Shown: piece after piece, positions 1 to 11,830 of the stretch
How positions within the stretch are numbered: the first letter of the stretch is position 1
How the letters are laid out: each line of letters begins with the position of its first letter
Source: Coenobita brevimanus
Lineage: Eukaryota > Arthropoda > Malacostraca > Decapoda > Coenobitidae
DNA: 64,000 nucleotides
Direction of reading: 5' to 3'
Assembly: GCA_032717465.1 (NCBI GenBank)
Contig: CM064713.1
Location: 8,780,339-8,844,338 of the forward strand
The notes under the pieces: generated by a model
Database searches by the model: none
Told to the model about the DNA's origin: nothing
What the model saw: only the letters and a program-made list of their open reading frames with translations
Translations under genes and position numbers: made by a program

Positions 1-789
1 GTTGTTATGCTGCCGGGATATCTGTCTTGCTGGAACAGTTGCTAATTAAAGAGCAACAATCTGCTCGCATTGAGAGGCTGTACAGTAGTTTCGAGTCGAT
101 GATCCATCCTGCTTACTGCACTCACGGCTTTGTTTTCCCGCTTCAATATCATCCCGCATAGAGATTTAAGTGCGGCTAATAATATATATTTTAGGCAATT
201 ATTTTTCTGATTTGATGGCGCTCATGATTTCGACATTAACATTATCTGTGGTTTTCATTTTATAGGACATTTTTCCTTCAGAAATGTTGATTTATGATGT
301 AAAATATTATGAGAGTTTCTCCACATTTTAACCCTGGAACCATTGAGAGATAGGCTATGCGTTTCACATTCATTCGTACGGCTAAGCCTCAACTTTATTA
401 TATTGTGGTATTCGAGATATACAGTATACGGTAAGAACACCTATATATTACTTTTTGGTGTTGTTTACCTAAATGTTGCTCATTCCACTGTGCAAATGCC
501 AGATACCGCTTTCTATGTGAAATATACTGGGAATCGGGTCATCACTTCTTTGGGTGTTTGTACAGTATTCATACGCACTAAATGCAAAAACATATTTCAA
601 ATGAACATAATTAAATACAACTGGATAACAAATTAAAAAAAAAAAAAAAAAAAAAAAGGAGACTGGAAATGGTAATGATCGGAGGTAATTACATTATTCA
701 CTCATTTTGCGTGCTGATGTCTGTATATAGTTCAAGAGGAATACATTACTGATAATGTAAACAAGACAGTGGCTGTGGAAAACACTCAC
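1..789. other. Intronic/intergenic DNA, no gene seen
   Basis: No convincing coding region on either strand. An A-run occupies about 635-657. It lies 3' of the methyltransferase exon at 790-944 on the minus strand, so it should be the next intron of that gene. I looked for a following methyltransferase exon on the minus strand and found none. Confidence 0.5.
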
Positions 790-944
790 TGCTATATGGA
801 CCTGCCTCCCTGAGGATAAAATGCCCTCCAGGCCGTAACCAGTCCAATACTCTCTCTGTCATCACCACAGCTTCACGATAACTTAAGTTGCAGTACATGC
901 ACCCAGTGAACACCATGTCAAAGCTCTCCCTGGGCAACTCCACC
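790..944 (-). CDS. Methyltransferase exon (phosphoethanolamine N-methyltransferase-like), downstream exon
   Basis: A 155-bp exon encoding about 51 residues beginning VELPRESFDMVFTG and ending LRPGGHFILREAGPYS. The pattern of an FD-V/I-F strand, a helix with ERVLDWLRPGG and then a strand ending in RE is the C-terminal half of a class I SAM-dependent methyltransferase fold. It closely resembles the first methyltransferase domain of invertebrate phosphoethanolamine N-methyltransferases, which methylate phosphoethanolamine on the way to phosphatidylcholine. The minus-strand acceptor is a pyrimidine-rich stretch ending CTGCAG, and the donor is GTGAGT (complement of 784-789). The first base completes a Lys codon begun in the exon at 53999-54133. 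The usual 'RESCFHQSG'-like segment reads REAGPYS here. The fold is secure from the sequence; the exact substrate is inferred. Confidence 0.8.
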
Positions 945-1071
945 CTGCAGACAGTCAGATACAAAATATAAGTACGTATATTTTGGTTTATATTATATAC
1001 ACATAGAAATTAGTTATATATATACATATAAACATGTTGTACATGCAGAAATATTCATACATATTGTAAAT

Positions 1072-1092
1072 ACACACACACACACACACACA
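1072..1092. repeat. (AC)n microsatellite
   Basis: About 10 AC units. It lies roughly 80 bp upstream of the conserved 5' terminal motif of LINE copy A. LINE copy D has the same spacing to its (GT)n, so this tract may mark the true 5' boundary of the element. Confidence 0.9.
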
Positions 1093-1382
1093 GTAGCATC
1101 AAGGAGAACAGACGTGGGCCGACGGCGCTCCATATAAGAGCCAGCACAGCCAGTGGCATTACCTAAATTAGTATCTTTATATGAGTCAAGCTCTGTACCA
1201 GGTTAGACTAAATGATTTTTTATTATTTAAAAAAAAAATAATAATAATAAGAAGTTTAAACAAGAATTGTTCAAACAGAAAAAAGAACCGAGTAGCGAAA
1301 GAATGCGCTCAATCAGCTGATTCTTGTTTAGACTACAACTGACCCAGGGAATGTAAGTACTCTGTGCTTTTAGTATTGCAAA

Positions 1383-2084
1383 ATGGCCACATACTTTAGT
1401 AAAGCAAATTTGGAAAAGAAGAGGGATAAAGGTAGAAAGCAGGATGACGATTTCTACCAAGAACTGGTTGAAATGGAGACTCACAATAAACTGATAGAGC
1501 GTGTACACAGACCGGAGATGGCTTTCCAGAATGAAATTGATGAAATAAAGAAGCAGATGCACTTGCAAAAGGAAGAAATAGAAAAACCAGGGAGGGAGGT
1601 CAACAAGAAAGACACAACCATATGTGAACTAACAGTGGAATTGAGTACAATTAGGAAGAAAATGAGTGAAATGGCAAGTACAGTAGTTAATCACGAGAGT
1701 GTTATGGAAGAGTTCAAAAATGATACAGAGACAATGAGGCAAGTAAGCAGTCTGATAGACCAGAGCAGTGATATTGAGGAGAAGATAACACAGGTAAATG
1801 AAGCTGTGCAAAGCTACAAAAATGATGTGGAAACCACGTATGCTGAAATGGTGAAAGTGAAGAAAGACTTAGAAACAAGGGTGGAAGAAAAAAGCATTAA
1901 AAAGGAAGTGAAAAGAATAATCCAAAACAATCCAAAGTTAGTCAGAGATTCAGTAGATATCAACAAAACTACAGTAATCACTGGTATAGAAGAGGAAGAA
2001 GTGAAAAAACAAGATCTCAAGAGACAAAAAGGAGATGGCAAATGTAATGAGCTTATTGAAAGAAGTATCAGAGGAAATCTGTAG
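1383..2084 (+). pseudogene. LINE copy A ORF1 (coiled-coil protein), frameshifted
   Basis: The 233-residue frame starts with an ATG right after a conserved leader and is dominated by charged heptad-like sequence (NEIDEIKKQMHLQKEE, then ELTVELSTIRKKMSEMAS), typical of LINE ORF1 proteins that trimerise and bind RNA. It has no zinc knuckle. Comparison with copy B shows one extra base in an A-run near 1,990-2,010. This shifts the frame and ends the protein early at …IRGNL. The lost C-terminus continues in another frame to about 2360 (RPLKVTFQSVNTVEDILKN), a likely small basic RNA-binding domain. ORF1 runs into ORF2 with little or no gap. Confidence 0.75.
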
Positions 2085-2461
2085 TAAAGACATGGAGGAA
2101 CACAAAAGGTTAGGGAAATAAGAGAAAAGCATGTCGAGACCTCTAAAGGTAACTTTCCAGAGTGTAAACACCGTGGAGGATATACTAAAAAATGCAAAGA
2201 ATTTTATGGAAAAAGAGGAGTTAAAAAATGTATGGATAAAAAGATGCCTAACACAAAAGGAACTGGAATTACTGAAAGAGAAGAGGGAGGAAGCAAAAAC
2301 AAAAAATGAGGGAAGATCAGAAGAGGAGAAGAACACATTTTTTTTTTTTACAAAGTAATAGGATTGCAGGTACGAAAGTGGTACATAAACAGGAGGGAAT
2401 AAAAAGGAGGAAGGTAGTAGAACCATGTCATGACAAGTATATAAACAACACGATAAAGTTG

Positions 2462-5292
2462 ATGTACTGAAATGTGGATGGAATGGTATCTAAATTATTA
2501 TAGATGAATGATTATGTCAGAGAAAATGAACCACAAATAATATGCCTAACTGAAACAAAATTAACACCAAGGATATCCAATGACATACTAAACTTACAGG
2601 AATATATTATATGGTTAAGAGATAGAAACTTAAAAAAAGGAGGAGGAACTTTAAAAAAGGAGGAGGAATTATAATATTAACTAAGAAAAATCTAAAAGAC
2701 AATGAAATAAAGCTAGATACACCCTTACAAGTAGAACTGATTGCAGTAGAGATCAACACATCTGAAGGAAAAGTAACTGTAGTCAATATGTACATGCCAC
2801 CCAGATCAAACACATGGGAAAGAGACGAATATGAGGACCTGGCAGAGAGTACAAGTCAGAGTTTAAGAGAATTACTACATAAAATGGAAGAGAAATCGGA
2901 AAGAATTATACTAACTGGAGATTTTAATACAAATATAAATTGGAATACTCTAGATATAATTAGCCAAGAAAGCTGTTGGGGCCAAAAGCTCCTGGATCTC
3001 GTGCAAGAGTTTTTCCTAACGCAACATGTGAGGGAAACCACCAGAAAAAGAGGACTTGATGTACCTTCAGTGCTAGATCTAATATTTACTAGGCAAGAAA
3101 ATGATATTGACAGTTTAATATATCACCCTCCACTCGGCAAAAGCGACCATGCAGTACTAAATTGCAACTTCAGGATAGCATATGACATAGTTAACAGAAA
3201 TGAAAGTTACACAAAGAGCCTAAACTATAAAAAGGGAAATTATCGGGACCTAAAGAAATATTTCTTAGAAGTTGATTGGGAAAATGAGCTTAGAGGATAA
3301 GATTTAAATACTGTATATAAAAAATTCTGTAAATTTTATGAAATAGGAGTCCAGAAGTACATCCCACAGCACAAAGAAGCAGATAAGAAAATACAGAAAT
3401 GGTTGAATACAGAATGTAAAAAATCAAAAGAAAGAAGAGATTTGTTGTGGAATGGATACAGAAGACACAATAGTGAAAGGGCATATAATAATTACAAACA
3501 GACAAGAAACGATTATACAAGAATAAGGAGGGAAGCCTAAAAACAGTTTGAGGAGGATATCATCAATAAAAGTAGTGATCAACGGAAGCTATTTTACAGC
3601 TACATCAGAAGCAAAACCAAAGTAAAAGATATAATACAATCCATTACGGACGATGGAATCACCTATACACAAGAGAAAGATATTTGTGAAGCACTAAATA
3701 AGAATTTCCAATCAGTTTTTACAGAAGAAAAAATTTTTGAGAGGGACTATGTGGAACATGCATGTCCACACATACTACCAGATATACAAATATCAGAAAA
3801 AGTAATACAGGAGGAGTTAAGTAAATTAGAGGAAAAGCAAATGGTCCTGATGAAATTTCATGTTGGGTGCTACGAGATTGTGCAAAGGAGTTAAGTAAAC
3901 CATTATTTTTAATTTTCAAGAAATCCTTGAGTCAAGGTAAACTACCTGATTTTTGGAAGAAAGCAAATATTGTCCCCTTATTCAAGAAAGGGAATAGACA
4001 AAATCCACTCAACTACCGACCAGTATCACTGACCAGTGTTGTAAGCAAGGTATTAGAAAAACTTATAAGAAAAGCTTGGGTAAATCATCTAGAAGAACAC
4101 AATATGATAGGAGAATGACAGTTTGGTTTCAGAAAAGGAAAATCATATGTTACTAATCTGTTGAGCTACTATGACAGAGTAACAGACACAATACAGGAAA
4201 GAGAAGGATGGATGGACAGTATCTATTTAGATTTCAAGAAAGCATTTGACACAGTACCACACCAAAGACTTTTATGGAAACTGTACCATCAAAGAGGAAT
4301 TCGAGGCAAACTGTTTTGTTGGATGCAAGATTTTCTCATAAAAAGAGAAATGAGAACAGTACTAAGGGGAAACTACTCATCATGGAAAGAAGTAACTAGT
4401 GGAGTACCACAGGGTTCAGTGCTGGCACCAATCATGTTTTTAGTGTATATAAATGATATAGACAGTAACACTGGAAATGAAACCTATCTAAATATGTTTG
4501 CAGATGATGCAAAAATACAAAGGAGAATTACTAACACAGACTCTTGTAAAGAGCTACAAGAAGAATTAAATAAACTTCATGAATGGATTAATACATGGCA
4601 AATGGAATTCAATGTGGACAAGTGTCATGTATTCAGGTTTGGTAAAAGTGGAAAAAGACCTGATTGGAATTATACGTTAGGAAATAAAACCGTACACACA
4701 TCAGAAAGAGAGAAGGACCTAGGTGTGATTATCAATAACAGACTATCTCTGGCTGACCACATCAGTGAGAAGGTACGTAACATGTATACACTGCTTGCAA
4801 ATATGAGAATAGCATTCACATACATAAATGAAGACATGCTAAGAAGGATAATAACATCATTCATCACACCAACCCTGGAGTATGCATCAGTAGTCTGGAG
4901 TCCTCATCTCAAAAAGCACATAGACAAGATTGAAAAAAGTTCAAAGGGCCGCTACAAGATGGGTGCCAAGCTTAAGGGATCTAAGCTACGAAGAAAGACT
5001 AAATAAACTAAATCTACCAACACTACAGGAGAGAAGGAAATGAGGTGACATGATAATGCTATATAAATGCATATCAGGGAAGGAGAAAATAGACATAAAT
5101 GATTACTTAACATATGGGGAAGCATCAGCAAGAGGACACTGCAAAAAACTGCATAAGAAGAGAGGTGATAAAGACGTAAGGAAATTCAGTTTCCCAAACA
5201 GAGCAATTGATCAATGGAATACACTGCCGAATAAAATAGTGTGTGCCAAAACAATTCACAAATTTAAGGATATGTACGATAGATATGGTTAA
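2462..5292 (+). pseudogene. LINE copy A ORF2: endonuclease-reverse transcriptase, broken
   Basis: AP-type endonuclease motifs in order: NVDG, ICLTETKL, GDFNTNINW (about 2,920-2,950), DLIFTRQE and GKSDHAVLN (about 3,140). The RT follows: [29 protein letters not shown] and the catalytic FADDAK (about 4,497-4,515). The C-terminal block ends near 5290 (DMYDRYG). Damage: stops near 2468, 3298, 3538, 4118 and 5041, a frameshift near 3835 and another near 4935. The encoded activity would nick target DNA and prime reverse transcription there; this copy cannot do so. Confidence 0.85.
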
Positions 5293-5371
5293 AGACACGG
5301 GACAGTACGAGCTTGACTCATTCCTGTAAAGATACAATTAGGTAAGAACAATTAGGTAAGAACACACACAC

Positions 5372-6474
5372 ATCAGCATCAGCATCGTCTTAATCCGCGC
5401 TCCAGGGCATTCAAGGCAATGAAGTTAGAACAGAGTGAAAATGTCCCCCAGTGCATCAAGATCTGTAAATAAGTAGATACACATGGCAGAAGAGAGTAAA
5501 CCAGGGAGTCTAAAAGAGGGCAATAAAAGGACAGTTAACGAAGTGACGGAATAATGAGTTAGCCATGACAGCATTTCAGAATTTGCTAGACTTGTCGGCA
5601 GCTGGTCGTCGAGTGACGTCCCCCAGGGAGTGATAGGCTACCTCAGGTGAATACATGCAACAGACACACCTCGGGGGCTAGTGAGAGTGTGGCGCATGCT
5701 GTAGATGTGTTTCAAGAAATGGTAGTGCTGGATGATGATGCTGGTGGGTCACTGAGCATCATTTCAGCAAATGTAGGTCCTCCCTGACCACGTCTTGAAG
5801 GATTCTCTGGACAGTCACCTTGGGTACTAGGGGGCGCATGTCCTGGAGGGAGTGGTTCCAGGCAGCTCAGGCCAGGTGATGTACCTGGTCACGTTGGGTG
5901 TTGGAGATGGAAGGCATGAGCCTGATGTAGTCGGGTATAGGGGAATGATAGAAGAGAAGAGGGTAGGACGGATTACTGAGAGAGAAGGAAGCCAAGGACA
6001 GAGTTAACAACAGACATTTCACACTTCATACTGCTGGCCAAGTTGGGCAGACAGTGGGAGGTGGAAAACGTGGAGGAAGATTTAGTAAAGGCATGGCAAG
6101 CAGACCTCACCTGGCCTTCTGCAAGGACAGAACATTCAGTTTAAGTGTGAAGAGGGTGGGTAGGGTTGGTATGGGCCAGTGAATGAAGGGTTTCAGAAAT
6201 TGAGGACTGAAGAGGGATACATGGACGTTCAGTAACAGTGGTAGCAGATGTGTAATGAATAGAAGGAGATGTACTTGTCCAGAAAGGGGCAGAGGGTTAT
6301 GGTGAGACATGGTCATCTCGGATACTGGCAGGGTTTCTGCCAGAGAACTCATGAGGAGAAAAATGTGGTGAATGAATCCTTTGGAGCCAGGAAGCCACAC
6401 CGGGGATATTAGTGCACTGCACATGGTCGACGTGTGTAGTAGTAGAGAGAACATTAACCAGTTAGGTGATATTT
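5372..6474 (-). pseudogene. 3' piece of the old minus-strand LINE
   Basis: Minus-strand translations contain short conserved stretches (IPDYIRLMPSISNTQRD, then VTVQRILQDVVREDLHLLK) that look like the C-terminus of an arthropod LINE polyprotein, followed by a 3' UTR and a short trinucleotide-rich tail. Reading frames are broken throughout. The 3' tail directly abuts the (AC)n tail of LINE copy A, so two LINEs of opposite orientation meet tail to tail here. The stretch 6,100-6,470 is weakly supported. Confidence 0.5.
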
Positions 6475-6856
6475 TGTTTCAAGGATGAGAATCCTCATCC
6501 TGTGATATTAATGCATGAACTTCCGGTTGTTGGGCTATGTATTTGTCTGAAAGAACAGAAATATACTTCCCAGAAATAAAGGTAAGTACATGTAAATTCA
6601 AGATACAATCCCAAAACTTGAAAAAAGAAGCAATAATAATAAACAGACATTTACAATTACTGCTGTGGGTCTTAGTGGTGGTGATTGCAGCAGGTGAGGT
6701 ACTGGCTGTCACTGGCAACCGACAATTGGGCATTTCAGTGGGGGTTTACAATGAACACGGGCAGCCCTACATCATCGGTAGTTTCCTGCATCCCACTAGA
6801 AGAGGACTTAATGACCCTACAACCTCAAGCAGTTACATGTGAATTGGCAGTTCACA
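6475..6856 (-). repeat. BEL/Pao 3' LTR
   Basis: About 380 bp aligning in the same direction with 18085-18492: shared blocks include ttaatgcatgaact, tgtatttgtctgaaag, tttacaat and gaggacttta/aatga. In element orientation (minus) it starts TGTGAACTGCC. Identity by eye is roughly 80%, so the insertion is old. Exact ends and the target duplication were not resolved; an AGGT on both outer sides is a weak candidate. Confidence 0.8.
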
Positions 6857-6994
6857 GAACATTCTCTTCAACCCAAATCCACATATGGATTTCACACAAT
6901 CCTATCCTATAGCTACAGTACAAAGTATTTACATATTAAAGTATTTAAATATTAAATAATTTCAGCGGACTGATCTGTGGCCTGATCTGGTTGT

Positions 6995-8268
6995 TATGAG
7001 TCAGAGCCACAAGTGTCAACCAAGCAGCGCCAACATCCATTTGAGAACCTGCGTCCGATCTGCATTCCTTCGCTAGAGGCAACTGCAGCATCCACAGGAC
7101 GTTTGGTATCTTCCATACCCGAGGCATCTTTGTCGTGGGTCGAGTCTGGCGACGCCTCCAATTGACAAAGTTTGTCAAGTGAACGGTGAGTAATACGACC
7201 TGGCAGGGAAATCGTGGCAATGCGGGGATGGCTGTCATGTCCTGGGATCAGGGATGCGATTCTTGCCATCAGCCACTGAACCCTGGTAGACTCTCCATGT
7301 ACCAGGATGACTTCTCCAACATGAGTTGTGCAGACAGGTCACCCATGTGAACTAATGTTTCACATCCTCAGAGTCTGTAGGTACTCCCCTATCCATCTTC
7401 TGGTGAGGTGGTCTGAATTCGTCTCCTCTTTTGCCATGCATGGTCCAGAGTGGCCGATGGGTTGACAGCCGACAAAACGACACCTCGAATCGATGTGATT
7501 CCAGAGTGGAAGTTTGCAGGAGTTAGAGCCCCATCTCTGCTGTCGTTCGTCAGAGGTCAAAGGTTCAAGTGGAGAATGAGCTTATAGAAGGTGATAAAGT
7601 ATTCATCAAAGGAGAGGTGACACTGATGTAGGGTGAATTTGAGTGACCCCTTCACACACGCCACCAATCTTTTGCAGAATCCTCCCCACCATGGCGAAGT
7701 TTCCAGTGTGTGGAGTGAAGTAAAAGTCTGGACAACTTCTTGAATGACTTGTCATTAAGGGATGGGGTCCCTCCAAGTATGCAGAAGTGTCTGGTAGTTA
7801 GCTGAAGGTCCTATACTGTTTGTGTCCTCACGATTCTAGGTGGACAGCACGTAAGGTAGCACAGATTATCAGTAAACCCCACACTTTGGTTTCTCTGATG
7901 TCTCCGTAGACAGGTGCAAAGTAGTCAAAGCCAATTTTATCAAAGGCTCGAAATGGTTCCACTGGGGATTCTGGTAGTGGCCCCTCTGGAGGGTGGTAGA
8001 GGAGTCCTGGATACTGACGACAGTGTCCACATGCACTCACCATCAATAGAACCGTTCTCATCCTGACCAGATGCTCAGTGAATAACAAGGCTAGAGTGAT
8101 GTGTTGCTTTGGTGGAAACACTGACAGTGAGCCTCATCGACAATGAGGATTGCAATGTGGGCAGGTCAGGTAGGATGATCACACAGGGCTCATTAGTCCC
8201 TGTGGTGGCTCTCACTATACCATCTTTATTGAGATGAGGTTGAACCCTCAATAGGGTGGAATGAGGTG
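6995..8268 (-). pseudogene. BEL/Pao integrase, decayed
   Basis: Minus strand, from the zinc-binding end to the C-terminal region. The clearest part is 8121-7828: CGHCRQYPGLLYHPPEGPLPESP then FDKIGFDYFAPVYG…KVWGLLIICATLRAVHLE, the BEL/Pao integrase core with the first catalytic Asp in GFDYF. Around 7,680 comes SPWWGGFCKRLVACVKGSLK and then ALTPANFHSG, both family hallmarks, and near 7,250-7,300 an SH3-like C-terminal run (GEVILVHGESTRVQW). Frames change several times. Upstream the protein is cut by the foldback insertion at 8269/11000. Confidence 0.8.
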
Positions 8269-8272
8269 GTAC

Positions 8273-8606
8273 TATTGCGGACAGGAGTTCTTAACCACCC
8301 TCGTCCAGCCAACCTGTGCATGTGGCAGCGTCGCATTCACGAGCACGGAGGTTGCCTTCGATGCATTTCTGTCGAAAAATATTCCTTCAGCTTTGGGCTT
8401 GTACTAATGGATAAAGCAATAGTAATATTTACTTTGAAGGTTTGACTCTGATAACACGAATATATCATACTGATTATTTAATAAATTGTTTCTCGTATAG
8501 AGCCAAGCAAGTGATAAATATGTATATTTGGTTCCACTCCACGACTTCCTGTAGGTCTGAACCAGCAAACACAGAGTGAACAAGTTCGAAGCATTCATTT
8601 GTTAAC

Positions 8607-8643
<37 letters not shown>
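8273..8643 (+). repeat. Left inverted arm of the foldback element, ending in (GA)n
   Basis: Begins TATTGCGGACAGGAGTTC and is matched by the reverse complement of 10614-10996 almost base for base; a 64-codon stretch inside is identical in both arms. The inner edge is a (GA)n run at 8609-8643. Only a few substitutions were seen (for example cctcgtcc versus cttcgtcc), so the arms are much younger or better homogenised than the Pao LTRs. Confidence 0.88.
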
Positions 8644-8645
<2 letters not shown>

Positions 8646-8805
8646 TATATGGTGGGCGCCTGTGAATTTTGGAATAATGGAGTGGAGGCAGACTGGCACA
8701 GGGAAATGCAAGGGATGAGAAACCCTGGATTCCTGTGATCCATTGAAAACTGGCCACAGTGTGAGTATTTCTTCCATCAGTCACTAAAACTTGCCTTGCT
8801 TTGTG

Positions 8806-8836
<31 letters not shown>

Positions 8837-8855
8837 TATAAAAATATAAATATAA

Positions 8856-8886
<31 letters not shown>

Positions 8887-9396
8887 GGATTGCTTTCGTT
8901 GGAATAATGAATTAGGAGATAAATGCTGTTGATTTAACAAAAAGCTGTCCTTAAGAAAGTAATTTGCCTCTCTGTCCAGAGAGAAATATCCAGTTAATGA
9001 GAAAAATACTTATGAGTTCGCCAAAAATCTCCAGTTGCCAACCACCAGAGAGAGAAAAAAATGCGAACATAAGGCATCTAACAGAAGTTACGCGGCCTGC
9101 CAAATTATTTGACAAAGTCAACTGGCGTTACCCAGAATAAAACCCATCTTTCATTTTGTCCGACGAGACGTTATCCTGGGATAAATAAACTCCGTCATCA
9201 GCGAAAGGAAAAATTCCCTGTTTGGCTTGAGCACCATATTTACTCATATCGCATAAAATCATGTGTATGTAGCCGGAATGAAGCCCCTTATCTATGGCCT
9301 GGCAAACTCCCTGTAAAGAGTACCCGGTACTATTTTCTATCGACAGACTGAGTTAAGCGGTGAGACTCATCTTTCGTATAAGGAAATCCACCCCGC

Positions 9397-9477
<81 letters not shown>

Positions 9478-10610
9478 TGTGCTGAATTGAGAGTCATCTG
9501 ACTTGTGGAGCGTGATAAGCGGATTGGTAAGTTGGTAACTGGGTGGGTGGATTGGTTAGTGTAGGCTGGTTGTTTCACAGGCGGACTAGGTGGAGTGAGT
9601 GGGCGAGAGGGAGGGAAAGGGTTGTTGGGCTGGTTAAGTGGGGTGGAGTGGGGTTCGTGCATTGTTTAAGTGAGGTGGGTGGTGGGGCTACCTGTAGGAC
9701 AAGGCAAGAGACGGGTTTGTGTCGTCCTACTTTTGAGACATTCTGTATTGAGTAAGGGTGTGGGTATGTGCGTTGATGGGTGGGTGTGTAGATGGATGAA
9801 CGGATTGTGGGAAAACAGGCCACTGGGATTAGGTGAACTGAGTTAATGTCCGAGTTGGGAAAATCGGTACACAGGGGATATTATTCCGGCATCATGCTGA
9901 AGTAGGTATATATATATATCCAGTGAGTTACAACAGGTCCATCGTGCAATATGTCTGTTGATTAAGAGGTCTGTGTTTCAACTGCACGCATCAGTGGGTG
10001 ATATAACCACGTCGGATAACAGGTTTATGGGGAAAATAGGTTCATTGTGAAAAATACATCCATGGGTATCCGACCATGTAGGAAACCTGTATCCATGGAG
10101 AGATTCAAGGTCGACGGAAAAATTGGTCCGTGGGCAGAAAATACATCAATGGGGAAAATTAGTTCGTGGGAAAATAGGTTACATAGGGAAGTAGGAGTCT
10201 TTGGGAAAAAAAAAAAAAATCATTAAGGAAAATAGATCCATTGTGCTCCGAGTGGTGAAAATGTCCATTGATAAAAATATTCATGGGGTGAAAATAGGTC
10301 CATAGGGACATACACGTACTGTAAACACACATGGAAATATTTACAATAAATGGAACCTAAAACATCCAACTTTTAACAGCGACCGTTGCCTGGAATTAGG
10401 CTTACCACTGCACAGTGCACACCTTGCACCAAACAACTATTAGCCAGACCCTATTACCACTTCGTCATCTAGTTATTATATTTCATAATTTACCTTCATT
10501 TAGCCATTTAAGCATAGAAAGCCAACCGAAACGAAAGGAAAAATCCCTGTTTAACTGTTGTTGAGCACCTCATTTCTCCACCTCACTCCTCTAAAATTCA
10601 CGGGCACCCG

Positions 10611-10613
<3 letters not shown>
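8644..10613. repeat. Foldback interior: (TA)n, (GT)n and degenerate minisatellite
   Basis: No gene. Holds a (TA)n-rich run at about 8814-8886, a long (GT)n at 9401-9480, a GGTTGGT/GGGTGG-rich stretch at 9530-9830, and from about 10,020 to 10,320 degenerate repeats of a 'ccatgggaaaataggt' type. The last resembles the reverse complement of the minisatellite at 61.5-62.3 kb. Confidence 0.65.
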
Positions 10614-10662
<49 letters not shown>

Positions 10663-10996
10663 GTTAACAAATGAATGCTTCGAACTTGTTCACTCTGTGT
10701 TTGCTGGTTCAGACCTACAGGAAGTCGTGGAGTGGAACCAAATATACATATTTATCACTTGCTTGGCTCTATACGAGAAACAATTTATTAAATAATCAGT
10801 ATGATATATTCGTGTTATCAGAGTCAAACCTTCAAAGTAAATATTACTATTGCTTTATCCATTAGTACAAGCCCAAAGCTGAAGGAATATTTTTCGACAG
10901 AAATGCATCGAAGGCAACCTCCGTGCTCGTGAATGCGACGCTGCCACATACACAGGTTGGCTGGACGAAGGTGGTTAAGAACTCCTGTCCGCAATA
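10614..10996 (-). repeat. Right inverted arm of the foldback element, starting with (TC)n
   Basis: (TC)n at about 10614-10661, then the reverse complement of the left arm through to GGCAATA-type sequence at 10996 just before GTAC. Confidence 0.88.
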
Positions 10997-11000
10997 GTAC

Positions 11001-11830
11001 ATAAGCCTACAGTTCCGCATAATAGGTCTTCTCCTGTGCTAGACGAATCCAAAAGTGAAGAGCATCCCTTCGTTCTTCAAGATTAGTGAACCAGTCTTGT
11101 ATTCTGCAGATTGGTAACAAGCATAATGAGTGAAGCATTTTATCCATGCTGAATGGCTGTCTGCCTGTTTGAGGTTGGAGCAGTCTGTTAGAGTGAATGG
11201 GCCAGCAACACTGTCTTGAGGGGCTATCATTGTGATAGCAGTTACACATTTGAAGGCAATTGTGTTGGTGCCTTTCAGCTCAAACTTTGCTGTGCCATTA
11301 AGCTTGAAGTCTCGGGTCACATCTTCATCTGCTGGTCCAGCCGCATACAGGCTTGACAGGAATTCGGGTCCTCTTCACCAGTTTTGACTGATAATCAGGT
11401 TTCTGAAAGAGATGCCTCTTGTTTCTAGATCTTTAGGATTGGCGAGGTCACCAACATTGTGCCATTGCTCTGGGCTTGACAACTGGTGGATGGATGACAC
11501 TCTGTTCTTCATGAACAGCTTGAGGGTTTTTTCAGTCTTTATCCAGCAAAGTACATCCGTGGAGTCAGTCCATTACAGAATCTTTGGGTGATGAAGGTTT
11601 AGTGCTTGGCAGACAGTACGCATTGGCTTAACTTTGATCAAAGCCACCATAAGCTCAAGTCGAGGGATGCTCAGTGTCTGGAAGAGTGGTGCTAGTCTCC
11701 CTTTGGCTAACAGCAAGTGTGACTCCCCACCATGGACAGTGAAGATAGTTCTACAGTACACCTTCTGAGATGTGTCTCAACACACAGAAGACAGTATCTG
11801 GTGCCACCAATGCACCAGAGTAGCGGGAAA
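11001..11830 (-). pseudogene. BEL/Pao RNase H and linker, decayed
   Basis: Minus-strand translation shows HLLLAKGRLAPLF…SIPRLELMVALI (about 11,740-11,620), then WTDSTDVLCWIKTEKTLK (about 11,570-11,510) and a run with VGDLANPKDLETRGISF (about 11,460-11,400). These are the RNase H and 'N-P-A-D-L-A-T-R-G'-like signatures of BEL/Pao pol. After it, TNLEERRDALHFWIRLAQEK (about 11,090-11,030) marks the start of the integrase N-terminal region. Stops interrupt every block. Confidence 0.78.

Larger units (their letters stand above)
1093..5371 (+). mobile_element. CR1/Daphne-like non-LTR retrotransposon, copy A (near full length, decayed)
   Basis: Order: 5' region, coiled-coil ORF1 (1383 onward), ORF2 with AP endonuclease and reverse transcriptase, short 3' UTR with two tandem AATTAGGTAAGAA-type units, then a short (AC)n tail at about 5362-5371. 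The motif shared by all copies' 5' ends starts at 1171 (GTATCTTTA…ATGAGTCAAGCTC). Its inverted complement sits at 5309-5335 near the 3' end. Several in-frame stops and frameshifts make this copy inactive. Family assignment rests on the RT and C-terminal motifs and the DLIFTR…KSDHAVL endonuclease block; it belongs to the jockey superfamily, exact clade unsure. Confidence 0.85.
8273..10996. mobile_element. Foldback-type element with ~340-370-bp terminal inverted repeats
   Basis: Near-identical inverted arms (8273-8643 and 10614-10996) border a ~1.97-kb non-coding middle. The element interrupts the Pao RNase H/integrase junction; GTAC flanks both ends (8269-8272, 10997-11000), but as a palindrome this cannot distinguish duplication from terminal sequence. 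Each arm ends inwardly in (GA)n/(TC)n. No transposase ORF is visible, so it is probably non-autonomous. Confidence 0.7.

Noticed and set aside
8073..8145. Intact retroviral-type or host integrase gene
   Set aside because: Integrase motifs are real but belong to a BEL/Pao element with multiple stops and matching LTRs; not a host gene.
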